Shown here piece after piece: positions 1 to 5,007 of a DNA stretch of 5,007 nt (its first letter is position 1; each line of letters starts with the position of its first letter). The DNA lies in NCBI GenBank assembly GCA_021797265.1, contig JAJZZZ010000104.1, positions 1-5,007 of the forward strand. Direction: 5' to 3'. Under the pieces are notes generated by a model that was not told where the DNA came from, made no database searches, and was given only the letters and a program-made list of their open reading frames with translations. The DNA comes from Thermoplasmata archaeon (lineage in GTDB: Archaea > Thermoplasmatota > Thermoplasmata > Thermoplasmatales > Thermoplasmataceae). Position numbers and translations under genes: made by a program.

Positions 1-16
1 AGGGTTTTCCATTAGT

Positions 17-922
17 TCAAATTCCAGGCACTTCTCCCGGTACCCTTCTGAAAAGCTGAACGTCTCCGATATGTGCTGCTCCCCTCAGGAACCTTGTGAG
101 CCTTTCTACACCGAATCCTCCCCCAGCAGACGGCACAAATCCCTTCCTGGCTTCCTCCAGATAGGATGCGTAAACGTCCATGGCGAGTTTGTCCCTCCCC
201 ATTCTTGACCGGATCCTCTGGTAATCGTATTCTCTCTCCGCACCTGAAAGAGCCTCACCAACCCCCAGGGGATATATGAGATCGTAGTTCAGATAATGGC
301 CTGGGTTTCCCTCGTCCTCTTTGTCATAGAATTCCCTCTTGTGGCATACAGCCCAGAATGGCTGGTCGTGATCCATTGATGCATGGTATTCCCAGTCCTC
401 CCCATACCTGCTCTCAAGCTCATGAGTGGAATAAACCTTGAACGGACCTTTAAAGGCAAAAGGTTCACCTTCTACCTTCCGGATGGCTTCTGAGTCAATT
501 TGTGAGGTCAGCCCAACCAGCAATCTTTCCATGAGCGAAAAAACGTCCTTCATCTTGCCATAAGGAATCTCGAAATCAGCCTGGGTGAATTCAAACAGGT
601 GCCTTCCGCTGGATTTCCTGTCAGCCTTTTCGAGGCGTATGTTTGGAGAAAGGATGAATATCTTTCCAACATCCCTCACTGCTACCTGCTTGTGAAGGAT
701 CATCGAGTTCATGGTTCTCATGGTTGTTCCAAGGTATTCCACTTCAATGGTCTTGAGAATGGATGAGTTTGGGTCGGGCCCAAGTGGGTCTGTACTTCTG
801 CCAAGCATTACAGGCAGCATCTGGAGGAATCCATGGTCCTGAAAATAGTTTGTAACATATCTCAGAACCTGGCTGGTAAGTTTCAGGGAGCTTAACAATT
901 CGGTTTCCTGCGCTTCAATCAT
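17..922 (-). CDS. Archaeal asparagine synthetase (AS-AR type, AsnRS-derived)
   Basis: This 301-residue protein is a class II aminoacyl-tRNA synthetase catalytic core with no anticodon-binding domain. A true AsnRS is about 430 residues with an N-terminal OB fold, absent here. It most likely makes asparagine from aspartate, ATP and ammonia (AMP-forming) in the cytoplasm. Counting from ATG 922, it shows the motif 1 proline (P37), the SMILHKQ block (73-79), motif 2 (IRLE, R96 and E98, then RHLFEF at 107-112), the SGAERE block (226-231) and motif 3 (GGGFGVER, R274). It matches the Pyrococcus AS-AR enzyme, recalled from memory, along its length, down to the RVPG near the C-terminus. An in-frame ATG at 946 would add MHREDRFT. 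I prefer 922 because it matches the Pyrococcus N-terminal length and has a weak GAGAGG (934-939) 11 nt upstream. The gene is divergent from an Lrp/AsnC regulator. The stop is TGA at 17-19. Family assignment is confident; the exact start is not. Confidence 0.9.
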   Translation of the reverse strand: MIEAQETELLSSLKLTSQVLRYVTNYFQDHGFLQMLPVMLGRSTDPLGPDPNSSILKTIEVEYLGTTMRTMNSMILHKQVAVRDVGKIFILSPNIRLEKADRKSSGRHLFEFTQADFEIPYGKMKDVFSLMERLLVGLTSQIDSEAIRKVEGEPFAFKGPFKVYSTHELESRYGEDWEYHASMDHDQPFWAVCHKREFYDKEDEGNPGHYLNYDLIYPLGVGEALSGAEREYDYQRIRSRMGRDKLAMDVYASYLEEARKGFVPSAGGGFGVERLTRFLRGAAHIGDVQLFRRVPGEVPGI

Positions 923-977
923 TGTGAATCGATCCTCTCGATGCATGATCGTACATTAATTTTCCTACTAAAAATCT

Positions 978-1000
978 CGTATTTTCTTCAAAAATATACG
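978..1000. promoter_or_regulatory. Candidate operator: 23-bp imperfect palindrome
   Basis: The outer arms are CGTAT (978-982) and ATACG (996-1000), and 9 of 11 possible base pairs match around a centre at 989. It overlaps the minus-strand TATA box at 991-998 and lies just upstream of the plus-strand TATA box at 1006-1013. It could therefore affect both divergent genes. The size and AT-rich centre suit a dimeric Lrp/AsnC-type regulator, which the adjacent gene encodes. Binding itself is inferred. Confidence 0.35.
991..998 (-). promoter_or_regulatory. Candidate TATA box for the asparagine synthetase gene
   Basis: On the minus strand this reads TATATTTT. With usual archaeal spacing it would start transcription near 968, giving a leader of about 22 nt to ATG 946 or 46 nt to ATG 922. 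A leader would suit the weak GAGAGG before 922. No good TATA box lies about 25 bp before either ATG, so a leaderless start is less likely. The almost palindromic TATTTAAATA at 1004-1013 could also drive this direction. Confidence 0.4.
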
Positions 1001-1005
1001 GCATA

Positions 1006-1013
1006 TTTAAATA
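1006..1013 (+). promoter_or_regulatory. TATA box of the Lrp/AsnC regulator gene
   Basis: The sequence TTTAAATA is centred 25-26 bp before the A of ATG 1035, the distance at which archaeal transcription starts. This predicts a leaderless mRNA beginning at the start codon. There is no Shine-Dalgarno sequence between the box and the ATG, which agrees. The core lies in a perfect 10-bp palindrome (TATTTAAATA, 1004-1013), so the box alone does not set the direction. Confidence 0.65.
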
Positions 1014-1026
1014 CTCAATTGTATTT
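1009..1026. promoter_or_regulatory. Candidate operator: AAATAC-N6-GTATTT inverted repeat
   Basis: Two exact 6-bp arms (1009-1014 and 1021-1026) are separated by 6 bp. The site overlaps the downstream end of the TATA box and lies at about -26 to -9 from the predicted start of the regulator transcript. A protein bound here would block the promoter, as expected for autorepression. The same GTATTT half-site recurs at 979-984. Which protein binds is inferred from position only. Confidence 0.35.
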
Positions 1027-1034
1027 TTTCCAGA

Positions 1035-1466
1035 ATGGATGAAACAGACCTCAAGCTTCTCGAACTTGCAGACCATGGAACAACCAAATATTCCCTGCTT
1101 GCCAGGAAGCTCGACATGCCCCTTTCCACCGTGCATTCCAGAATGAAGAGAATGGAACTGGACAGGGTGATAAGAGGCTACAGGGCAGACATAGACTGGA
1201 AAAGGGCTGGACTCAACATTACCGCTTTCGTCCTTATCAAGGCAGATGTTGGCAAGCTCAGGGAGACAGGAAAGACACAGGACAGCCTCCTGGAGGAACT
1301 CCTTGAAACGCCGTATATCGACCAGGGATATGTGATCACAGGCGAGGCGGATATTCTCATAAGGATAACCGCAAGGGATTCCGGGCACCTCAAGGATATC
1401 CTGCTGCGTGACATAGACTCAATGGACGGGATCACCGGAACCAGGACAATCATCGTACTTGGATGA
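1035..1466 (+). CDS. Lrp/AsnC-family transcriptional regulator
   Basis: This 143-residue protein has the two-part build of the Lrp/AsnC (feast/famine) family. The N-terminal helix-turn-helix spans about residues 1-50: it opens with the family's DxxDxxLL pattern (MDETDLKLLELA) and its recognition helix is near STVHSRMKRME (31-41). A RAM ligand-binding domain spans about 62-141, with the family's GxxD-type turn at GEAD (103-106) followed by a beta strand. Such proteins form dimers or octamers, bind amino acids in the RAM domain and repress or activate amino-acid genes. It is slightly shorter than the usual 150 or so residues, ending directly after the last RAM strand. The start is ATG 1035, fixed by the TATA box about 25 bp upstream and by the N-terminal match. 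It is divergent from the asparagine synthetase and lies 59 bp before the serine-synthesis genes, so both are candidate targets. The ligand cannot be read from the sequence. Confidence 0.92.
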   Translation: MDETDLKLLELADHGTTKYSLLARKLDMPLSTVHSRMKRMELDRVIRGYRADIDWKRAGLNITAFVLIKADVGKLRETGKTQDSLLEELLETPYIDQGYVITGEADILIRITARDSGHLKDILLRDIDSMDGITGTRTIIVLG

Positions 1467-1496
1467 GTGACGGGTAACATGAGTTGCTGAGTAAAA

Positions 1497-1504
1497 TAAT
1501 ATAA
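1497..1504 (+). promoter_or_regulatory. TATA-like box of the serA-aminotransferase operon
   Basis: TAATATAA is centred about 25 bp before GTG 1526, the same spacing as at the regulator gene. This predicts an independent, leaderless transcript for the two downstream genes, although readthrough from the regulator gene remains possible because no T-rich terminator separates them. Confidence 0.5.
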
Positions 1505-1515
1505 GGCATTCTTAT
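1501..1515. promoter_or_regulatory. Candidate operator: 15-bp palindrome ATAAG-N5-CTTAT
   Basis: Exact 5-bp arms (1501-1505 and 1511-1515) flank a 5-bp spacer. The site overlaps the TATA-like box and ends 10 bp before the predicted transcript start, a position where binding would repress. Its 15-bp length matches the usual size of an Lrp/AsnC box. It does not share the GTATTT half-site seen upstream of the regulator gene, which weakens the case for the same protein acting at both. Confidence 0.3.
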
Positions 1516-1525
1516 CTCATAGCCC

Positions 1526-2476
1526 GTGAACACCGATGCGAATGGTAAAACCATGAGGATTCTCATCAGCGATCCAGTGGAGCGGTCGCTTATTACAGGG
1601 CTTGAGGAAAAAGGGCACCTGGTTGATTACAGACCCGATCTGAGTCAGGGACAGCTGACGGAAATCCTGCATGGCTACGACGCTGTCGTGGTAAGGAGCA
1701 GAACCAAGCTTACCTCAGAAGTTCTGCACTCCGGCCAGGGCCTACAAGTCATCGGGAGAGCCGGAATTGGCACTGACAACATCGACATGGGTGCTGCAGA
1801 AGATCTGCAGATAAAGGTAGTAACTGCGGCAGGCTCCTCCACAGATTCTGTTGCAGAGCTTAACCTGGCGCTTCTCATCGACATTGCCAGGAGAATAAAC
1901 TTCCTGAACCGCCAGCTCAGAGAAGGAAAATTTGTAAAGGCCACCGGCACGGAAATTTTCGGAAAAACCGCGGGCATGATAGGATTCGGAAGGATAGGCT
2001 TTCAGACTGCAAATTACCTCAAGGCACTTGGCCTTGGCATTCTCGCCTTTGACCCGTATGAGTCGGCGGAGCTTATCGGGAAGGTTTCAGGAAAGTATGT
2101 CTCCCTTGATGAGCTTCTTGAAAAATCTGATTTTATTTTCATTTCAGTGACTATTTCAAAGGATTCTGGAGAAATCCTTGGAGAGGAAAAATTTGGGAAG
2201 GTAAAGAAAGGGGCCATTCTCATAAATACCAGCAGAGCTGAAGTCGTCAACCTGGATGCCCTGGTAAAAGCAATGAGGGATGGCAGGCTGGGAGGATACG
2301 GAGCTGATGTGCTCTGGACAGAGCCCCCAGATTCACCTTTAGAGAAAGAGCTCATTTCAATGGACAACGTTATAATAACCCCACACATCGGCGCACAGAC
2401 AAATGAAGCTCAAAAAAGGGTTGCAAAAATGACACTTGAAAACATGCTGAAAGCAATGGAGGAGATCAACAGATGA
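1526..2476 (+). CDS. serA: D-3-phosphoglycerate dehydrogenase, short form without ACT domain
   Basis: This 316-residue NAD-dependent D-2-hydroxyacid dehydrogenase most likely oxidises 3-phosphoglycerate to 3-phosphohydroxypyruvate, the first step of serine synthesis. Visible features are the RSRTKLT segment (57-63), RAGIGTDNID (78-87), the Rossmann motif GFGRIG (153-158), D176 at the end of the following strand (favouring NAD over NADP), and the catalytic triad R237 (NTSRAEVV), E266 (TEPP) and H287 (TPHIGAQT). The protein ends about 25 residues after the histidine, so the C-terminal serine-sensing ACT domain of long SerA proteins is missing. I chose GTG 1526 because a TATA-like box lies about 25 bp upstream, which suits a leaderless start. 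ATG 1553 would give a 307-residue protein beginning MRILISDP, closer to most relatives, but has no Shine-Dalgarno. The last 4 bp overlap the aminotransferase start. Glycerate or glyoxylate dehydrogenases share this fold and are the main alternative. Confidence 0.87.
   Translation: MNTDANGKTMRILISDPVERSLITGLEEKGHLVDYRPDLSQGQLTEILHGYDAVVVRSRTKLTSEVLHSGQGLQVIGRAGIGTDNIDMGAAEDLQIKVVTAAGSSTDSVAELNLALLIDIARRINFLNRQLREGKFVKATGTEIFGKTAGMIGFGRIGFQTANYLKALGLGILAFDPYESAELIGKVSGKYVSLDELLEKSDFIFISVTISKDSGEILGEEKFGKVKKGAILINTSRAEVVNLDALVKAMRDGRLGGYGADVLWTEPPDSPLEKELISMDNVIITPHIGAQTNEAQKRVAKMTLENMLKAMEEINR
2458..2467 (+). promoter_or_regulatory. Strong Shine-Dalgarno for the aminotransferase gene
   Basis: GGAGGAGATC matches the archaeal consensus GGAGGTGATC at 9 of 10 positions and ends 5 nt before ATG 2473 (8 nt before a second ATG at 2476). 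It lies inside the dehydrogenase coding sequence and supports coupled translation of the two genes. Confidence 0.75.
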
Positions 2477-3600
2477 TGCTAATACCCGGACCTGTGGAGG
2501 TCCCCGATTCTGTCTTAAGGGCATCTGCATATGTCCAGAACCACAGGTCAGCAGAATTCAGGAAAATCGTGAAAGATTCTGAGGAAATCCTCAACAGGAT
2601 ATCAGGTTCGAAACACACCGTTATGACCACAGGATCCGGGACTTCCGCAGTGGAGTCCATGATTTACTCATTCATTTCACCCGGGGAGAGAGTCGCTGCA
2701 GTGACCTTCGGTGAATTTGGCAACAGGGCCATAGAGAGTCTCCAGAGAAGGGGTGCCATAATCCATGTGATGAAGAAGGAAGAAAATGGCATAATAGCCA
2801 AGGGTGAGCTGGAGGATTTTGTGGGACGCAACCCTGGAACAAAAACAGTTTTTTTGATCCACAACGAGACGGGAAATGGAACAGCCATCCGGAACCTCAG
2901 GGAAGTTGCGCAGGAGGCAAATGGCCTAGGCGTTAAGGTACTGGTTGATTCTGTCTCCGGATTCGGGGGGAGTGAAATTTATACTGACAAATGGGGAATT
3001 CATGCCTTTGCCAGCTGCAGCCAGAAAGGTCTTGCTTCTGTTCCGGGTGTTGGGATAGTATGCATCGGAGAAGAGGGTGAAAGCCGCATGGTTAAGGTGC
3101 ACGACCTTCCCGTTTACATTGACCTGAGAACCTCGCTGGAATACCTGAAGAAGAACGAGACACCCTTCACTCCATCCACGGGTAGCTTCAGGGCCATCCA
3201 TGCTGCATTGAGGATCCTTGAGAAGGAGGGGTTGGAAAATCGCTGGAAAAGGCACACTGATGCAGCTTCCTTCATGAGGAACTTCATGAGAAAGAATGGT
3301 TTTGGTGTTATAGGCCAGGAGGGCAACTACTCTGACACGGTTGTGGCTGTGGAACCCGGAATGCCAGTTGATGATCTCGTTAAGAAACTGGCAGAAAAAG
3401 GTATCGTTATATCAAAAGGCATGGGAAAGGACAGCTCCAGGTTTGTGAGGATTGGAAACATGGGCATAGTGGATAATATCAAGGTTGCAGCATTCCTGAA
3501 CGCATTTTCCCAAATAAGTGGCCTTGGCGTTGAAGTGAGTCCCGGAGATCTTCCAAAATCAACAGCGATAGACAGGGAAATCCTCCAAATGGATTTCTGA
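2473..3600 (+). CDS. Class V PLP aminotransferase (probable phosphoserine or serine/alanine-glyoxylate type)
   Basis: This 375-residue fold-type I PLP enzyme belongs to the alanine-glyoxylate/serine-pyruvate group and resembles the Methanocaldococcus jannaschii broad-specificity aminotransferase, recalled from memory. Motifs in order are LIPGPVEVP (3-11), the PLP-phosphate loop TGSGTSAVES (53-62), HNETGNG (130-136), D159 in VDSVSG (pairs with the PLP ring nitrogen), the PLP-linked K185 in SCSQKG, TPSTGSFRAI (233-242) and the substrate-carboxylate arginine R326 in RIGNMG. Next to serA, its likeliest role is converting 3-phosphohydroxypyruvate to phosphoserine with glutamate or alanine as donor. 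Serine-pyruvate or alanine-glyoxylate exchange is the alternative. Three usually conserved spots differ: STG reads GNG (134-136), a PLP-contacting tyrosine reads R240, and RIGHMG reads RIGNMG. About 25 residues extend past the usual C-terminus. The start is ATG 2473, overlapping serA by 4 bp; an adjacent ATG at 2476 is possible. Confidence 0.87.
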   Translation: MMLIPGPVEVPDSVLRASAYVQNHRSAEFRKIVKDSEEILNRISGSKHTVMTTGSGTSAVESMIYSFISPGERVAAVTFGEFGNRAIESLQRRGAIIHVMKKEENGIIAKGELEDFVGRNPGTKTVFLIHNETGNGTAIRNLREVAQEANGLGVKVLVDSVSGFGGSEIYTDKWGIHAFASCSQKGLASVPGVGIVCIGEEGESRMVKVHDLPVYIDLRTSLEYLKKNETPFTPSTGSFRAIHAALRILEKEGLENRWKRHTDAASFMRNFMRKNGFGVIGQEGNYSDTVVAVEPGMPVDDLVKKLAEKGIVISKGMGKDSSRFVRIGNMGIVDNIKVAAFLNAFSQISGLGVEVSPGDLPKSTAIDREILQMDF

Positions 3601-3619
3601 TAACTTCGCTGCCTTCCAC

Positions 3620-4822
3620 TCATTCATTATTTTTCATGAGCTTGTAGTATACCACGCCACTTACAGCCTGCAATATTCCGCCTAGAACCACCGGGAAAGG
3701 AAGGTCAATGTCCATGAGGTACCCTGATAGCCCTGAAAATCCCTGTGATATTCTCACTGAAACTCCCTGGAGACTTGTCCCCGCACCAAAATCTCCTTCC
3801 TGAAGCCCGCTTACATTGACTGCGTTCCTGCTGGGCATCCCGAATCCTGCAAGAAGGGACCTGCCTGAATAAAGAAGTATTGCGATGATTACATAGGGGG
3901 AAATTGCCATGAGGACCAGCAAGCTCCCCTGAATCACCCTTGTAACCCATGCGACCTTCAATGTGGACCTGCCGTTCGCTGAGATACTGATCCTTGAAGC
4001 AAGGAATCCTCCTATTGCAGTGGCAGCATATGAGCCAAGAAAGGCAAGTGCCACCTGTGATTCCGTGAGGCCAAACCTCAGCTCATACCATGCCGGGAGA
4101 AGCACAATGGCCAGGCCTATTCCAGATCCGTTGATTCCGTTTGCAATCGAAACTTTAAGGACGTACTTGCCACTGGCCTTCTTCATAACCCTCTCTTTCT
4201 TCTTTATGACCGGCTTTTCCCTGATCATGAAGAGAGAAGTGAACGATGCCAGGACCAGCACCAGGCTGATCCCATAGAGGATCCTGAAGGAATTCACTGA
4301 ACCATAAAATGGAGTCAGAAAGGCGTAAGAATAAAGGATGAGGCTGCCTATGATTGAAAAGATGGAGGCAACGGAAGTGATTAATGCCATCTTCCTGACC
4401 CTGCCAGAGCTGTCTGGCCAGTTTGTTGCTATATATGCATTCATGCCGGGAGACATGGCTCCGCGCATTGCACCCGCAGAACCGGTGGTGCCGGAAATGA
4501 TGATCCCCGCAAGGATCACATAGATGCTGGTGCTGAAAGTAAGCGCTGCCGTTATGAATATTGCAGGGATCTCTCCTATAATCAGGGCTTTCTTGAAACC
4601 AATCCTGTCACCAAGCATTCCAATACTCAGGGAAATGAGGACCGTGGTGATTGAAACGAACAGGTAGACAAGGCCTATTGATATTATGTCAAAGTTAAGC
4701 TTGAGGAGATAAAGCGGTGTTGAAAGTGTGACGAATATGAGAGCAGCGCTCCTGAGTGCCCTGGAGACCAGAAGGAATTTGAACCTCTCCTCCACCTTTG
4801 CACCATTGTTGTCATCAGCCAT
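3620..4822 (-). CDS. Major facilitator superfamily transporter, 12 helices
   Basis: This 400-residue inner-membrane protein has about 12 hydrophobic helices, near residues 22-42, 47-70, 77-95, 100-118, 147-168, 178-199, 221-246, 256-276, 287-305, 310-330, 350-368 and 375-394. The loop after helix 2 carries a near-perfect MFS motif A (GMLGDRIGFKK, 68-78). Helix 4 runs into RGAMSPGMNAY (120-130). The central cytoplasmic loop (201-220) is rich in lysine and arginine, marking the join between the two six-helix halves. The pattern suits the large MFS_1 group of drug or metabolite exporters, but no substrate can be named. I chose ATG 4822 because the first helix follows at normal spacing. The frame stays open to a TTG at 4888, but that extension would contain the likely TATA box. 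The gene converges on the aminotransferase gene with a 19-bp gap, so it is not part of that operon; a role in exporting amino acids would be a guess from proximity. Confidence 0.88.
   Translation of the reverse strand: MADDNNGAKVEERFKFLLVSRALRSAALIFVTLSTPLYLLKLNFDIISIGLVYLFVSITTVLISLSIGMLGDRIGFKKALIIGEIPAIFITAALTFSTSIYVILAGIIISGTTGSAGAMRGAMSPGMNAYIATNWPDSSGRVRKMALITSVASIFSIIGSLILYSYAFLTPFYGSVNSFRILYGISLVLVLASFTSLFMIREKPVIKKKERVMKKASGKYVLKVSIANGINGSGIGLAIVLLPAWYELRFGLTESQVALAFLGSYAATAIGGFLASRISISANGRSTLKVAWVTRVIQGSLLVLMAISPYVIIAILLYSGRSLLAGFGMPSRNAVNVSGLQEGDFGAGTSLQGVSVRISQGFSGLSGYLMDIDLPFPVVLGGILQAVSGVVYYKLMKNNE
3627..3634 (+). terminator. Possible T-tract terminator of the serA-aminotransferase operon
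   Basis: TTATTTTT lies 27 nt after the aminotransferase stop, inside the 3' end of the convergent transporter gene. Archaeal termination commonly uses short U-rich tracts without a hairpin. The tract is short, so this is only a candidate. Confidence 0.25.
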
Positions 4823-4843
4823 CAGCGCAACGCATGGGGATTT

Positions 4844-4855
4844 GGTACCCGTACC
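4844..4855. promoter_or_regulatory. Candidate operator: GGTAC-CC-GTACC palindrome
   Basis: Exact 5-bp arms with a 2-bp centre sit directly downstream of the transporter's TATA box, at about -20 to -9 from the predicted transcript start. A repressor bound here would block transcription. No known regulator is recognised from the sequence. Confidence 0.3.
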
Positions 4856-4856
4856 T

Positions 4857-4864
4857 AAAAATAT
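4857..4864 (-). promoter_or_regulatory. Candidate TATA box of the MFS transporter gene
   Basis: On the minus strand this reads ATATTTTT. Usual spacing puts the transcript start near 4835, about 13 nt before ATG 4822. A weaker AT-rich box (AATATTAT, 4907-4914) would place a start near TTG 4888 and is the competing reading. Confidence 0.4.
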
Positions 4865-4880
4865 GGTTTCTTTACTGCCT

Positions 4881-4898
4881 ATTCGCAATTTTACGAAT
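4881..4898. repeat. Imperfect 18-bp palindrome upstream of the MFS promoter
   Basis: The arms ATTCG (4881-4885) and CGAAT (4894-4898) are exact, and 7 of 9 possible pairs match. It lies upstream of the TATA box, where an activator could bind, but the AT-rich sequence makes chance a real possibility. Confidence 0.25.
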
Positions 4899-5007
4899 TT
4901 GGAACCATAATATTCCCAGACTCAAAAACTCGCGTTAAAACAAATTGAACAATACTCTACGGAAACCAGTGAATCCGGCAACCATTGGCCATCTGTCAGA
5001 TAATTAA
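4899..5007. other. Intergenic edge with no recognisable gene
   Basis: Reading both strands I see no RNA gene and no supported coding region. On the minus strand, in the transporter's frame, 27 codons are open from the window edge to a TGA at 4922-4924. This has no recognisable family and is short enough to be chance, though it could be the end of a gene lying to the right. Confidence 0.4.

Noticed and set aside
17..946. Reading the first gene as a true asparaginyl- or aspartyl-tRNA synthetase.
   Set aside because: It lacks the anticodon-binding OB-fold domain and matches the shortened archaeal asparagine synthetase along its whole length.
915..1388. A 157-residue open frame on the minus strand opposite the Lrp gene.
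   Set aside because: It covers the regulator gene and the divergent promoters, has no recognisable motif, and the plus strand has a clear HTH-RAM protein.
3269..3290. Direct repeat TTCATGAG twice, 14 bp apart in phase with start to start.
   Set aside because: It simply encodes a repeated Phe-Met-Arg in the aminotransferase and has no sign of mobility or regulation.
3963..4277. A 104-residue open frame on the plus strand inside the transporter gene.
   Set aside because: It is antisense to the membrane helices and shows no domain. The minus-strand frame carries MFS motif A and 12 helices.
4899..5007. An N-terminal extension or interrupted upstream part of the transporter, since its frame is open on both sides of one TGA (4922-4924).
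   Set aside because: The translated residues do not look like an MFS segment, a promoter lies within the stretch, and such a short open run is expected by chance.
1..5007. Search for CRISPR repeats, tRNA or rRNA genes, insertion sequences, toxin-antitoxin or defence genes.
   Set aside because: None was found on either strand. The coding content is fully explained by five metabolic, regulatory and transport genes.

Overview
The window looks like a stretch of archaeal chromosome, most probably from the Thermoplasmata. Four things support this. One gene is an archaeal-type asparagine synthetase, a shortened relative of asparaginyl-tRNA synthetase. Promoters are archaeal, with TATA boxes whose centres lie about 25 bp before the start codon. 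The only strong Shine-Dalgarno sequence sits inside an operon. Arginine is written mainly as AGG/AGA and ATA is common for isoleucine. The genus-level placement is an inference; the archaeal placement is firm. I saw no mobile element, CRISPR array, RNA gene or phage gene.

Layout, left to right. At 17-922 (minus) is the asparagine synthetase, complete at its 3' end. A 112-bp divergent control region (923-1034) follows, holding TATA boxes for both directions and a cluster of GTATTT/AAATAC half-sites. At 1035-1466 (plus) is an Lrp/AsnC-family regulator that appears to be leaderless. A 59-bp gap with its own TATA-like box and a 15-bp palindrome leads to a short D-3-phosphoglycerate dehydrogenase (1526-2476, plus). 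This overlaps by 4 bp a class V aminotransferase (2473-3600, plus). Nineteen bp later the operon meets a convergent 12-helix MFS transporter (3620-4822, minus). The last 185 bp (4823-5007) hold the transporter's likely promoter and two small inverted repeats, and otherwise nothing recognisable.

How the genes fit together. The dehydrogenase and aminotransferase form a translationally coupled pair that can supply two successive steps of serine synthesis: oxidation of 3-phosphoglycerate, then transamination. The phosphatase for the last step is not in the window. The Lrp/AsnC protein sits between asparagine synthesis on one side and serine synthesis on the other, so it is a natural candidate to control both. 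The divergent pairing of an AsnC-type regulator with an asparagine synthetase mirrors the asnC-asnA arrangement of E. coli, although the synthetases are different proteins. The MFS transporter has no identified substrate and its link to the other genes is only proximity.

This is essentially an ordinary amino-acid metabolism region. The points worth a second look are the regulator/synthetase pairing and its candidate operators, unusual residues in the aminotransferase active site, and start-site choices. No clearly novel system is visible.
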